Source: an uncultured Collinsella sp.
Lineage (GTDB): Bacteria > Actinomycetota > Coriobacteriia > Coriobacteriales > Coriobacteriaceae
Direction of reading: 5' to 3'
Assembly: GCA_905197665.1 (NCBI GenBank)
Contig: CAJJZP010000029.1
Coordinates: forward strand, 1-16,359
Length of the DNA: 16,359 nucleotides
Below are positions 1-7,500 of this stretch, piece after piece (the first letter of the stretch is position 1; every line of letters begins with the position of its first letter). The notes under the pieces were generated by a model, which made no database searches, was not told the DNA's origin, and saw nothing but the letters and a program-made list of their open reading frames with translations. A program made the position numbers and the translations under genes.

Positions 1-242
1 CATGACCAGAAGGTCTATGCCGTCCTCTTTTCATGCCAATTTGTTCGCTCTGGTGCCCGCTCGCTGTCCGTCCTCTGCTTGCGGCGCTGCTTTGGTTCTG
101 GCATTTGGGGTAGTTGCTGGGGACGTTCTTGAAAGACTAGTCGTTTAAGAACGTCCCCAGCGACTAGGTCAAAAGGCTTCGAGGGCGGCGTGCTTACGCC
201 CGTCGTGGTGCGCCCGAAGGGGGATGGCTGCTACGAGTTCGA
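1..242. other. Intergenic stretch with no supported gene
   Basis: I see no convincing gene here. A 48-codon reading frame from an ATG at 2-4 runs into the palindrome at 111-166, but it has no recognisable domain and no ribosome-binding site can be judged at the window edge. The minus strand downstream of the 87-aa gene carries no DUF4097-like continuation that I can read. The stretch holds the long palindrome listed separately and otherwise nothing I can name. Confidence 0.5.
111..166. repeat. 56-bp near-perfect palindrome, GGGGACGTTCTT arms
   Basis: The arms 116-130 and 147-161 are perfect 15-bp inverted repeats. They extend outwards to 111 and 166 with one T/G wobble. The middle also folds on itself, with an 8-bp palindrome GACTAGTC at 135-142. 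The right arm is not followed by a T-run, so it is not a standard intrinsic terminator. The core GGGGACGT recurs at 1577 and 1620. I infer a REP-like intergenic repeat. Copy number in the genome cannot be seen here. Confidence 0.7.
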
Positions 243-506
243 TCATTTGCGAGGAGAAGACGAACCAGCCGTTGCAGATCCAATATGGATCTCGCCAACC
301 TCGGCAAGCTGCTCGATGAGTGGAAGCCCTGTCGGGTCGTCTATTTCAACACCACCCAGAATGATGGTGTCATCGCGCAGGTCGATCTGTGTGTTGAACA
401 CAGCGAGGTTAAAGCCGGAGGCCACAAATCCGATAGCAGCCAGGACGAGCCCCGTGGCAACAAGCCCACCCGCTACGGCAAGGTAAATCTTTTTTACGCT
501 GGACAT
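243..506 (-). CDS. Small membrane-anchored protein, possibly a truncated DUF4097 protein
   Basis: The 87-aa product has a basic start (MSSVKKIY), one hydrophobic segment at about residues 8-32 (GGLVATGLVLAAIGFVASG) and a short polar extracytoplasmic tail. The start is supported by a GGAAGGAG site about 8 nt upstream. The gene begins 14 nt after the DUF1700 gene, so it is the third member of the padR operon. In related cassettes the third gene often encodes a DUF4097 putative adhesin with a similar N-terminal anchor followed by a long beta-rich repeat body. Here the protein stops right after the anchor, so I infer a truncated or decayed copy. It could instead be a genuine small membrane protein. 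No specific function can be assigned. Confidence 0.6.
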   Translation of the reverse strand: MSSVKKIYLAVAGGLVATGLVLAAIGFVASGFNLAVFNTQIDLRDDTIILGGVEIDDPTGLPLIEQLAEVGEIHIGSATAGSSSPRK

Positions 507-520
507 GTTTGCACTCCTTC

Positions 521-1153
521 CTATGCCGTAAGCGGCGCCGCTTCAGCGCCCCTGCGGCTCTTACTGCCTCGATCTTTCCAGAAGGGCGAAACGGCTTTCT
601 TCGCCCAAAGGGCAGAGAGGCGCGCGATCTGCTTGGACGCCGTCCAGGCACCGGCTCCCGCGAGGAGCGCCACACCGATGGAAGCGAATCCCATTCCCAT
701 CGAGGTTAAAACGTACGGAACATGCCCGATAATGATGCCGTCCACGGTGAACAGGAGCCCCACCACGCCCGCGCCCCCGAATGCCGCGGCCACGATCCAC
801 ACGCAGAGCGCAAGAACCCAAATGCAGATGTAGACTGTAGCGGCAACGGCGACGAACGCGAACAGCAGCGGAATCCATACCGGAGAGCCCACGATGGCGA
901 GCGCCCATAGAAGCGCCGTGCTCTTGCGCTTGGTCCTCGCAATTGCGCGCGGCACGGCGGGCAGTTCGTCGAGCGTTGCCTCGGCGACCTCACCGAGCGT
1001 GCCCATGGCGGCCACAGCCTCGGCCTCCGTCATGCCGTCCTCCATACGGTCGGCGATGGCCTCCGCGTAGAACTCCTGCGTTTCCTTTACCTGATCTGCC
1101 GGCAGACAGGCCAGAAGCTCGCCCAGCCGGTTCAAGAACTCATCGCGCGTCAT
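521..1153 (-). CDS. DUF1700 / HAAS-domain integral membrane protein
   Basis: The 210-aa protein has an N-terminal helical domain (residues 1-65, MTRDEFLNRLGELL... then MTEAEAVAAMGTLGEV) typical of DUF1700, the HAAS signalling domain encoded next to PadR regulators. Several hydrophobic segments follow at about 80-104, 105-135 and 145-172, then a basic tail (KDRGSKSRRG) that should be cytoplasmic. The start codon lies inside the last 14 nt of padR, with a GAAGGGAG site upstream, so translation is probably coupled. The family is thought to pass membrane or envelope state to PadR-type regulators; no enzyme activity is known. Family assignment is confident; the signal sensed is unknown. Confidence 0.85.
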   Translation of the reverse strand: MTRDEFLNRLGELLACLPADQVKETQEFYAEAIADRMEDGMTEAEAVAAMGTLGEVAEATLDELPAVPRAIARTKRKSTALLWALAIVGSPVWIPLLFAFVAVAATVYICIWVLALCVWIVAAAFGGAGVVGLLFTVDGIIIGHVPYVLTSMGMGFASIGVALLAGAGAWTASKQIARLSALWAKKAVSPFWKDRGSKSRRGAEAAPLTA

Positions 1154-1460
1154 GGTGCGCTCCCTTCACGTAACTGTAGATTTCCTGCACGGATGGCCAT
1201 TCGGCGAGGAACTCGGCGATACGCTCATGCCCGGTGTCCGTGATGCGGTAGTACCTTCGCAGCCGCCCGTTGTGCTCGGCGGAGCGCGCCGTGATGCACC
1301 CTGCCTTCTCCAGGCGCTTGAGCAACGGATAGAGCGTGGACTCCGTGAGCCCCATGCTCGCGGGCACGTCCTTCACGATCTGATAGCCGTAGGATTCCTC
1401 GCCCGAGACGGCCGCGAGCACGCAGGCCTCGAGGAAGCCGCGCTTCATCTGTGCCTCCAT
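1140..1460 (-). CDS. PadR-family transcriptional regulator
   Basis: This is a 106-aa winged-helix repressor. The sequence shows the PadR pattern: MKRGFLEACVLAAV helix, SYGYQIVKD, the recognition helix LTESTLYPLLKRLEKAG and the wing GRLRRYYRITDTG, then a short dimerisation helix (HERIAEFLAEWPSVQEIYSYV). I chose the ATG at 1458-1460 because AAAGGAGGT lies 7-8 nt before it. A longer open frame to 1526 would run through the promoter. It is the first gene of a three-gene minus-strand operon with a DUF1700 protein. The palindrome at 1497-1515 overlaps its promoter, so it very likely represses its own operon. The inducer cannot be read from the sequence. Confidence 0.92.
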   Translation of the reverse strand: MEAQMKRGFLEACVLAAVSGEESYGYQIVKDVPASMGLTESTLYPLLKRLEKAGCITARSAEHNGRLRRYYRITDTGHERIAEFLAEWPSVQEIYSYVKGAHHDAR

Positions 1461-1496
1461 CCGCACACCTCCTTTCGTAGTATACTGTGTAACACC

Positions 1497-1515
1497 TACT
1501 ATATGACACATAGTA
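1497..1515. promoter_or_regulatory. Probable PadR operator (imperfect 9-1-9 palindrome)
   Basis: TACTATATG-A-CACATAGTA is a palindrome with one mismatch lying over the -10 and spacer of the padR promoter. A related direct copy, TAGTATACTGTGT, sits at 1478-1490 next to the start site and could be a second half-site. Position and symmetry suggest autorepression by PadR; binding is inferred. Confidence 0.55.
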
Positions 1516-1526
1516 TATGATGTCAA
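1498..1526 (-). promoter_or_regulatory. Sigma-70-type promoter of the padR operon
   Basis: On the minus strand a consensus -35 TTGACA (1526-1521) is followed by a 17-nt spacer and the -10 TATAGT (1503-1498). Transcription should start near 1491, giving a leader of about 30 nt before the padR ATG. This is the best promoter match in the window. Confidence 0.8.
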
Positions 1527-1556
1527 CAGTTGTCGTATAGGGAGCCCGGTCTGTCT

Positions 1557-1600
1557 GTCCCCTGCGGGTACTCATTGGGGACGTACTTAAATGAGTACCC
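1557..1600. repeat. Palindromic intergenic repeat with GGGGACGTAC core
   Basis: GGGTACTCATT (1566-1576) and its exact complement AATGAGTACCC (1590-1600) flank GGGGACGTACTTA. A competing pairing is GTCCCC (1557-1562) with GGGGAC (1577-1582). The core matches the palindrome at 111-166. It lies between the padR promoter and cutC and is probably a REP-like element. Confidence 0.55.
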
Positions 1601-1610
1601 ATCGCTCAAG

Positions 1611-1655
1611 GTGGCACCTGGGGACGTTCCTTATGTGCCGGCACTTTGGGACACT
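1611..1655. repeat. Second GGGGACGTTCC repeat with GTGCCGGCAC palindrome
   Basis: GGCAC (1613-1617) pairs with GTGCC (1635-1639) around a GGGGACGTTCC core. It is followed by the self-complementary GTGCCGGCAC (1635-1644) and then TTTGGGACAC. It stands directly after the previous repeat, so the two form a tandem pair of related palindromic units. The rest of the stretch up to cutC shows only a weak promoter-like match, TTGTTC (1669) and TTTAAC (1692). Confidence 0.5.
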
Positions 1656-1744
1656 CCTTGTCAAGGTTTTGTTCCATCGTGCGGGTTGCTATTTAACGTG
1701 CGACAATGCCGTGTGGAAATCGAAATGTCTTCTGGGGGCTATCT

Positions 1745-2422
1745 ATGCTATACGAATTTTGCGCCGAGAACTTTGAGCGGGTGCCGGCGGCCATCGAGGC
1801 CGGTGCAAGGCGTATCGAACTGTGCGACAACCTTGCCGTCGGTGGTACCACGCCCTCGGCCGGCGTTATCAGCACTACGGTCAGCTATGCTCACGAGCAT
1901 GACGCGCGAGTGATGTGCATGATTCGCCCGCGTGGCGGTGACTTTCACTACAACCAGGACGAGCTGCGCATGATGGAGATGGACTTGGGTCTTGCCGTGA
2001 GCGCCGGCGTTGACGGCCTGGTCTTTGGCTGCTGCAGGCCCTGTGCCGGCGGCTGGGCGCTCGACGAGCTCACCCTCGGCGCCCTCGTGATGGCTACGGG
2101 CTGCGCGACCGAGGAGTGCAAGCGCGGGGCCATCGATATCACCTTCCACATGGCCTTTGACCAGCTCTCGCTCGAGGCTCAGCTCGATGCCATTGACACA
2201 CTCGCCGACTGCGGCATCACGCGCATCCTGACGCATGGTGGTGCTGCTGGAACGCCGATCGAGGACAACCTGGAGTACCTGTCGCGTCTTGTCGAGTATG
2301 CGGGCGACCGCCTGACCATCCTTCCCGGCGGCGGCATTTCTACGGCCAACCGCGATACCGTGGCGGCGGCATTGAGCGTCTCCGAGCTCCATGGCACCAA
2401 GATCGTGCCGTTGGAGGTATAA
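1745..2422 (+). CDS. cutC: CutC family TIM-barrel protein
   Basis: The 225-aa product carries the CutC signature at its N-terminus (FCAENF, then RIELCDNLAVGGTTPSAGVI at residues 23-42), MIRPRGGDFHY, DGLVFGC, ITFHMAFD, RILTHGGAAGTP and LPGGGIS. Length is close to the E. coli protein, a little shorter at the C-terminus. I start at the ATG at 1745 because the family begins there; the longer frame from 1706 adds unrelated residues. The site before it (GGGGGC) is only fair. CutC was named for copper homeostasis, but its biochemical role is unsettled. The next gene starts 3 nt after its stop, so the two are probably co-translated. Confidence 0.9.
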   Translation: MLYEFCAENFERVPAAIEAGARRIELCDNLAVGGTTPSAGVISTTVSYAHEHDARVMCMIRPRGGDFHYNQDELRMMEMDLGLAVSAGVDGLVFGCCRPCAGGWALDELTLGALVMATGCATEECKRGAIDITFHMAFDQLSLEAQLDAIDTLADCGITRILTHGGAAGTPIEDNLEYLSRLVEYAGDRLTILPGGGISTANRDTVAAALSVSELHGTKIVPLEV

Positions 2423-2425
2423 CCC

Positions 2426-3223
2426 GTGGCGCTGGTATTTGACGTTCAGCAGGCGAACGGTAAGCCCGACGATAATCGTCGCCCTGGCACCGCGTGCCCC
2501 TTTTGCGACACGGAGGGGCTCGCCAACATCATCGAGCGCGATGGTGACTGCATCTGGCTCGAGAATAAGTTCAAGACCTTGCGGGCCACCCGTCAGACCG
2601 TATTGATCGAGTCGGCCAATCACGACGCCGACCTGGCGACCTATGAACCGGATGAGCTGCATCATGTGATGCGGTTTGCCCTGGGCTGTTGGCAGCAGAT
2701 GATCGATTCCCAACAGTACCTCAGCGTGCTCATGTACAAGAACAAAGGCCCGCTTTCGGGCGGCAGCCTCGTCCATCCTCACATGCAGATTGTGGGTTTG
2801 GAGCAGGAAGACGGCTATGCTTCGCTGACTTCCGCCAATTTCGAAGGCATCAATGTCTGGCGGCAGGGGAGAATCTCGGTCAACATCTCAACCGAGCCGA
2901 TCATGGGATTCTTTGAGGTCAACGTCTCGGCTCCACAGGGAATCGCCGCCAGCGACGACGCCTGCGACCAAGCCGAAGCGGACCTGTTTGCCGATGCGAT
3001 TCAGGTGGCCCTGCGCTATATCCTGCACGAACACCACGGCGGTCGCGCAGAGTCGTACAACTTGTTCTTCTACCACATGGACGGCCGGACCATTGCCAAG
3101 GCGTTGCCACGTTGGGTGGTATCGCCCTACTTCGTGGGCTATCGTCTGGCCCAGGTTAATGCCGAGACCACGCTCTATATCGATGCTGAGCGCCTACGCG
3201 CGCATCTGGAAACGCTCGTATAG
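2426..3223 (+). CDS. GalT-like DUF4931 protein (HIT-superfamily nucleotidyltransferase fold)
   Basis: The 265-aa protein resembles galactose-1-phosphate uridylyltransferases but is shorter. An N-terminal CPFC (residues 24-27) would be half of a zinc site. A GalT-like GGSLVHPHMQIVGL follows at 112-125, where HPHMQ matches the catalytic HPHxQ of GalT, the second histidine being the nucleotidyl acceptor. Later conserved-looking blocks are YNLFFYHMDG (211-220) and RWVVSPYFVGYR. It starts with GTG behind a good GGAGG at 2413-2417, which lies inside the end of cutC, so expression is coupled to cutC. A nucleotide-sugar or nucleotidyl transfer role is likely by fold; the substrate is unknown, and without galK/galE nearby a Leloir role is not supported. 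Confidence 0.75.
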   Translation: MALVFDVQQANGKPDDNRRPGTACPFCDTEGLANIIERDGDCIWLENKFKTLRATRQTVLIESANHDADLATYEPDELHHVMRFALGCWQQMIDSQQYLSVLMYKNKGPLSGGSLVHPHMQIVGLEQEDGYASLTSANFEGINVWRQGRISVNISTEPIMGFFEVNVSAPQGIAASDDACDQAEADLFADAIQVALRYILHEHHGGRAESYNLFFYHMDGRTIAKALPRWVVSPYFVGYRLAQVNAETTLYIDAERLRAHLETLV

Positions 3224-3253
3224 CAAGGCGAGCGCCTGCGAAAAGTGTGCTGC

Positions 3254-4252
3254 CTAGCGTGCCATCGCGTCGCGCCCAGCCTTGACCCGCTTGCGCTGTT
3301 TGGCGCGCTCCTCGCCGGTCAGTCGCTCAAAGAGATGTCCGATAACCGAGGCGAGCACCTGCTGAAACAGCGTTCCGCACATGACGGGAAACACGACCTC
3401 GCCGGGAAAATACTGCGTGGCGATGACGGCGCCCGAAGAGATATTGCGCATGCCGCAGGTAAAGCACATGGTGGTCGTCTCGCTATACGGCAGGTGCAAC
3501 GCGCGGGCGACCAGAATGCCGACGACAAAGCCGCTGATGGCGAAGGTCAAAATAAAGAGGGCAACTTCCAGGCGCACCGCATTCATGTGTAGCACGTACT
3601 CGCTCATGGCGGTGGAGTTGGAGGCGATGACACCCATCATCATAAACTTGCAGGCGGGCGAAAGCGCGGGGGAGAGTTTCTCGTGTCCCCATCCGCGCGT
3701 GAACTCGTTGATCACGATGCCGAGCACGGCGGGGATGGCGATCATAAAGGCCATGTTCTGCATCATGCCCGTAACATCGATTGCAACGGTGGCACCCAGC
3801 AGGAGCTTAAGCGTGAGCGGAATCGTGACGGGCGAGATGACCGAGGACGTCAGGATGATGGTGAGCGCGAGCGGGCCGTTGCCGCCGAACATACTGATCC
3901 ACATAAAGGCGGTGACTGCCACGGGTACGCTGTACTCGAGCACGATGCCGCAGACAAGGTTGGGGTTGGAGCCAAAGAATAACGATCCCATGGCATAGGC
4001 TGCGATAGGGATAAGCACCGCCGAGACGAGTAACGCCAAGACCAGGTGCAGCGGACGGCGGAACACCTCGGTTACCTGGTGAAAGGTGTTGCTGAGCGCA
4101 CCCTGAAACGTCATAAAGGCAAACAGGGTGGGAACGATGGGCTTGAGTACGCCAATCTGTTGGGGAAAGAGCACGCCGAGCGCCACGCAAATCGGAACGA
4201 TGACCTGCATGTGCCCCGCGAGAAACTTGCCCAGTCCAACCCATTGCTTCAT
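3254..4252 (-). CDS. BASS-family transporter (bile acid:sodium symporter superfamily)
   Basis: This is a 332-aa, very hydrophobic protein with about ten predicted membrane spans and a basic cytoplasmic tail (ERAKQRKRVKAGR). The two inverted BASS halves are visible: the crossover regions are near EYSVPVAVTAFMWISM (106-121) and FTCGMRNISSGAVIA (264-278), followed by FPGEVVFPVMCGTLFQQVLASVIGHLF. At the second crossover the usual E-x-GMQ is TCGMR, so the sodium-binding glutamate and glutamine look replaced (see findings). It converges on the DUF4931 gene with only 30 bp between stops. The start has a GGGAG about 12 nt upstream, a long spacing. Substrate unknown; relatives move bile acids, pantothenate or other organic anions. 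Confidence 0.85.
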   Translation of the reverse strand: MKQWVGLGKFLAGHMQVIVPICVALGVLFPQQIGVLKPIVPTLFAFMTFQGALSNTFHQVTEVFRRPLHLVLALLVSAVLIPIAAYAMGSLFFGSNPNLVCGIVLEYSVPVAVTAFMWISMFGGNGPLALTIILTSSVISPVTIPLTLKLLLGATVAIDVTGMMQNMAFMIAIPAVLGIVINEFTRGWGHEKLSPALSPACKFMMMGVIASNSTAMSEYVLHMNAVRLEVALFILTFAISGFVVGILVARALHLPYSETTTMCFTCGMRNISSGAVIATQYFPGEVVFPVMCGTLFQQVLASVIGHLFERLTGEERAKQRKRVKAGRDAMAR

Positions 4253-4334
4253 ATGCGCTTGTGACTCCCTTTGCCCGTGAATCCGTTTTGAATAGATATG
4301 CTAGACGCTCGCATGCGTCCGTGCGTCAGAAACG

Positions 4335-4349
4335 CTCGAATATTTCGAG
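4335..4349. promoter_or_regulatory. Perfect 15-nt palindrome CTCGAATATTTCGAG
   Basis: Six-base arms CTCGAA/TTCGAG flank TAT. It lies between the divergent BASS and recJ genes, about 65 nt before the recJ -10 box and 83 nt before the BASS start. It is symmetrical like an operator. The half-sites recall actinobacterial SOS boxes, but the spacing (TCGAA-N3-TTCGA) is too short for a LexA site, so I do not assign a regulator. Confidence 0.35.
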
Positions 4350-4391
4350 GCTATTACCGGCATCGTTTACCGAAACCGCGGCGTGCTGCGG

Positions 4392-4420
4392 CGATTTGCG
4401 TCTGCTCTGCACGGTATAAT
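4392..4420 (+). promoter_or_regulatory. Probable promoter of the recJ-rel unit
   Basis: A perfect -10 TATAAT lies at 4415-4420. The -35 is poor: CGATTT (4392-4397) at 17-nt spacing. Transcription should start near 4427, about 50 nt before the leader ORF and 100 nt before recJ. Confidence 0.6.
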
Positions 4421-4476
4421 AAATCCGTTCAACAGATCTGCCTGCCGAAGCGGGCATACACAGAGGACTCATCGCT

Positions 4477-4542
4477 ATGAACCGTGAGAGGTATCGCGGC
4501 GACCTGCCCCTATCGGGGGTGGGCGCCTATGTCATCGCTTAA
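4477..4542 (+). CDS. Possible 21-aa leader peptide overlapping the recJ start
   Basis: ATG at 4477 has a better ribosome-binding site (GAGGA at 4463-4467, 9 nt spacing) than recJ itself. The frame encodes MNRERYRGDLPLSGVGAYVI plus a final A, and stops at TAA 4540-4542, 14 nt inside the recJ gene. The arrangement fits translational coupling, in which ribosomes ending here restart at the recJ ATG at 4529. No similarity to a known peptide is recognised. It could also be the remains of a longer RecJ N-terminus in another frame, or chance. Confidence 0.4.
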   Translation: MNRERYRGDLPLSGVGAYVIA

Positions 4543-7500
4543 GACGACGCATCGCTGGGCGGTCGCTCGGCAAAACCCCGAGCTCGAAAAGGAGCTTTCG
4601 GCTGGCTTGGGCATACCCGGGCTGGTGGCGCGCATTATGGTCGCGCACGGCATTACATCCATCGAAGAAGGCCAGCTGTTTTTGACGCCTTCGCTCGATC
4701 GCGACTGGGCGGACCCGCTCGTTATTCCGGGCATGGCGGTCGTCGCCGACCGCGTTGAGCGTGCTATTCACAGCCACGAGCGCATCGCCGTCTTTGGCGA
4801 TTTTGACGTCGACGGCATTACGTCGACTTGTCTGTTGACCGAGGCGCTACGTTCGTTTGGCGCCAACGTCACGCCGTTTATCCCGCATCGCTTTGACGAG
4901 GGCTACGGCCTGTCGCGTGCGGCGCTCGACCGCGTCAACGAGCTCGCCCAACCCAGCCTGATTGTGACCGTCGATAACGGTATTGCCGCCAAGGAAGAGG
5001 TTTCCTATCTGGAGAGCCTGGGGATCGATTTGGTGGTCACGGACCATCACGAGCCCTCCGACCAGGTGCCGCAGGGCGTGCCCTTGACCGACCCCAAGCT
5101 CGAGGACGAGGGTCCCTCGCGTGAGCTTGCCGGTGCCGGCGTGGCACTCAAGCTGGTGCAGGTTCTGGGCGAGCGTTTGGGCAAGCCGTCGTATTGGCGT
5201 TCGCTGATAGAGGTCGCGGCGCTGGGCACCGTGTCCGACATGATGCCGCTCACGCCCGAGAACCGCGCGTTGGTCGCCGAGGGCATCCAGCAGATGCGCG
5301 TGACGGCTCGTCCCGGCTACATCGCGCTGGCAGCGCTCGCCAAGGCCGACCTCTCTAGCATTACGGCCGATGGCCTGTCGTTTTCGCTCATTCCCCGCTT
5401 GAACGCCGCCGGTCGCATGGCCGATCCCAAGCTGGCGCTCGACCTGCTGCTTGCCCGCGATCCTATCGAGGCAAGCGCGCTGGCGGCCGAGCTCGAGGAG
5501 ATCAACCGTCAGCGCCGCGAGATCGAAGCGGAGCTCACACGCGACGCCATGGCAAAGGTCGAGGAGACTTATGATGGCGGTCGCGCAATCGTCGTGGGTG
5601 GCGAGGGCTGGCACGAGGGCGTCAAGGGTATCGTAGCGAGCCGTCTGACCAACCGTTATCACGTGCCGGCGCTGCTCTTTTCGATCGAGGACGGCGTTGC
5701 ACGCGGATCGGGCCGCTCGGTGGGCAAGGTCAACCTGTTCGATGCCGTAGAGCGCTGCTCGGATCTGCTGATTCGCCGCGGCGGGCATGCGGGTGCGGTG
5801 GGCGTGACCATCGAGGCGTCCAAGCTCGACGAGTTCCGTCGTCGCCTTTCGGCCGTGCTATCGGAGCTTCCCGCCGATGACTTTGAGGACACTGACGAGG
5901 TTGCCGCCACCGTTGACCTCTCCGAGCTAAATATCGAGACTATCGAGCAGATTTCTCGTCTTGAGCCGTTTGGCCAGGGCAATAAGGTGCCGCTGTTGGC
6001 GGCCGAGGGCGTGACGATGTGCGATCGCGCCGTGGTGGGCAAAACCGGCGAGCACATGCGCTTTGTGGCGACTGATGGCGCCGCGAGTGTGCCGGCCATC
6101 ATGTTCCGCGTGCCGCAGATCGATAGGCTCATCAATTGCGACAGCGCCGTCGACTTGGTATTCGAGGCCGTGGCCGAGCATTGGCAGGGACGCGTGAAGC
6201 CCAAGCTCATGATCAAGGATGTCTTGGTGCGTGATACCACGGCGCCCAATATCGACGATCCGGCGTGCGAGCTTCGTCGCGGCGTGCAACCGGCGGACTT
6301 AGGCCCGCGCCTGGAGTCGCGTAAACGCGAGACGCTCGCCCAGCTTTCTTATACCGAGCTCACGCGCTCGCTTATCCATAGCTTTATCGGCTCGAACCAG
6401 CCACATCGCGCGCAGGTCGAGGCACTCGACGCGCTCGCCGACCACCAGAGCGTTTTGGCCGTTATGGGGACGGGACGTGGTAAGTCTCTGATTTTCCACG
6501 TGCACGCCGCACGCGAGGCGGTCCTTCGCGGTCGCGCGAGCATCTTTGTCTATCCGCTGCGCGCGCTCGTTGCCGACCAGGCCTATCATCTTTCATCGAC
6601 GATGGCTGCGCTCGGCATTGGCGTGGGTGTGTTGACCGGCGAGACCGTGGAGGCAGCGCGCGATGACGTGTTTGCCGGCCTGGCTTCGGGCCGCACCGGC
6701 ATCGTGCTCACGACGCCGGAGTTCCTGTCTATTCACCGAGACCGCTTTGCTCGCTCGGGTCGTATCGGGTTTGTCGTTATCGACGAGGCGCATCATGCCG
6801 GTCTTGCCAAGGGCGGCGACCGTAGCGCATACCTCGACATGCCCGACATCCTCAAGGCCCTGGGCGATCCGGTCGTTATGGCGGCGACGGCCACCGCGAC
6901 GGCTCCGGTCGTGGCGGAGCTTGCCCGCGTGTTGCCGATTACCCGTACGGTGGTCGACGAGACCGTGCGCGAGAACTTGCGGCTCGAGGACGACCGCGAT
7001 CTTGCGAGCCGCGAAAACCGCCTGGTGTCCATCGTCGCGACGGGGGAGAAGACCGTCATCTACGTTAACTCGCGTGATCAGTCCGTGGCGCTTGCCAAGA
7101 CGCTACGCAAACGCGTTCCCGACTACGCGTCGCATATCGCCTTTTACAACGCGGGCCTTACGCGCACCGACCGCCATCGCGTAGAGGAGGCGTTTCGTGA
7201 CGGATGCCTCAGCTGCATCGTCTCGACCTCTGCCTTTGGCGAGGGCGTCAACCTTCCCGATATTCGCCATGTCGTGCTCTACCACATGCCGTTTGGCGCG
7301 ATTGAGTTTAACCAGATGAGCGGCCGCGCCGGTCGCGATGGCCAGCCCGCCGTGATCCACCTGCTCTATTCGTCGCGCGACGCCCGCATTAACGAGCGCC
7401 TACTCGACTGCTATGCGCCCGAGCGCGACGAGCTCGTCACGCTCTATCGCGCGCTGCAAACCATGTGGCGCTCCAACCGCGGCAAGACCGGGGACGATTC

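Noticed and set aside
2..148. 48-codon plus-strand ORF at the left edge
   Set aside because: No domain, no visible ribosome site, and its end is formed by the palindrome at 111-166.
285..833. 182-codon plus-strand frame opposite the DUF1700 operon
   Set aside because: Proline/alanine-rich shadow without a ribosome site; the minus-strand genes have clear starts and families.
1748..2782. 344-codon minus-strand frame opposite cutC and DUF4931
   Set aside because: Antisense shadow spanning two clear genes; low-complexity sequence without a family signature.
3227..3238. Terminator between DUF4931 and the BASS gene (AGGCG-AG-CGCCT)
   Set aside because: A 5-bp stem with a 2-nt loop and no T-run on either strand is too weak to call.
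4335..4349. SOS (LexA) box upstream of recJ
   Set aside because: The half-sites are TCGAA-N3-TTCGA; the actinobacterial/Firmicute box needs GAAC-N4-GTTC spacing, so LexA is not supported.
4847..5788. 313-codon minus-strand frame opposite recJ
   Set aside because: Shadow of conserved RecJ motifs on the other strand; no domain of its own.
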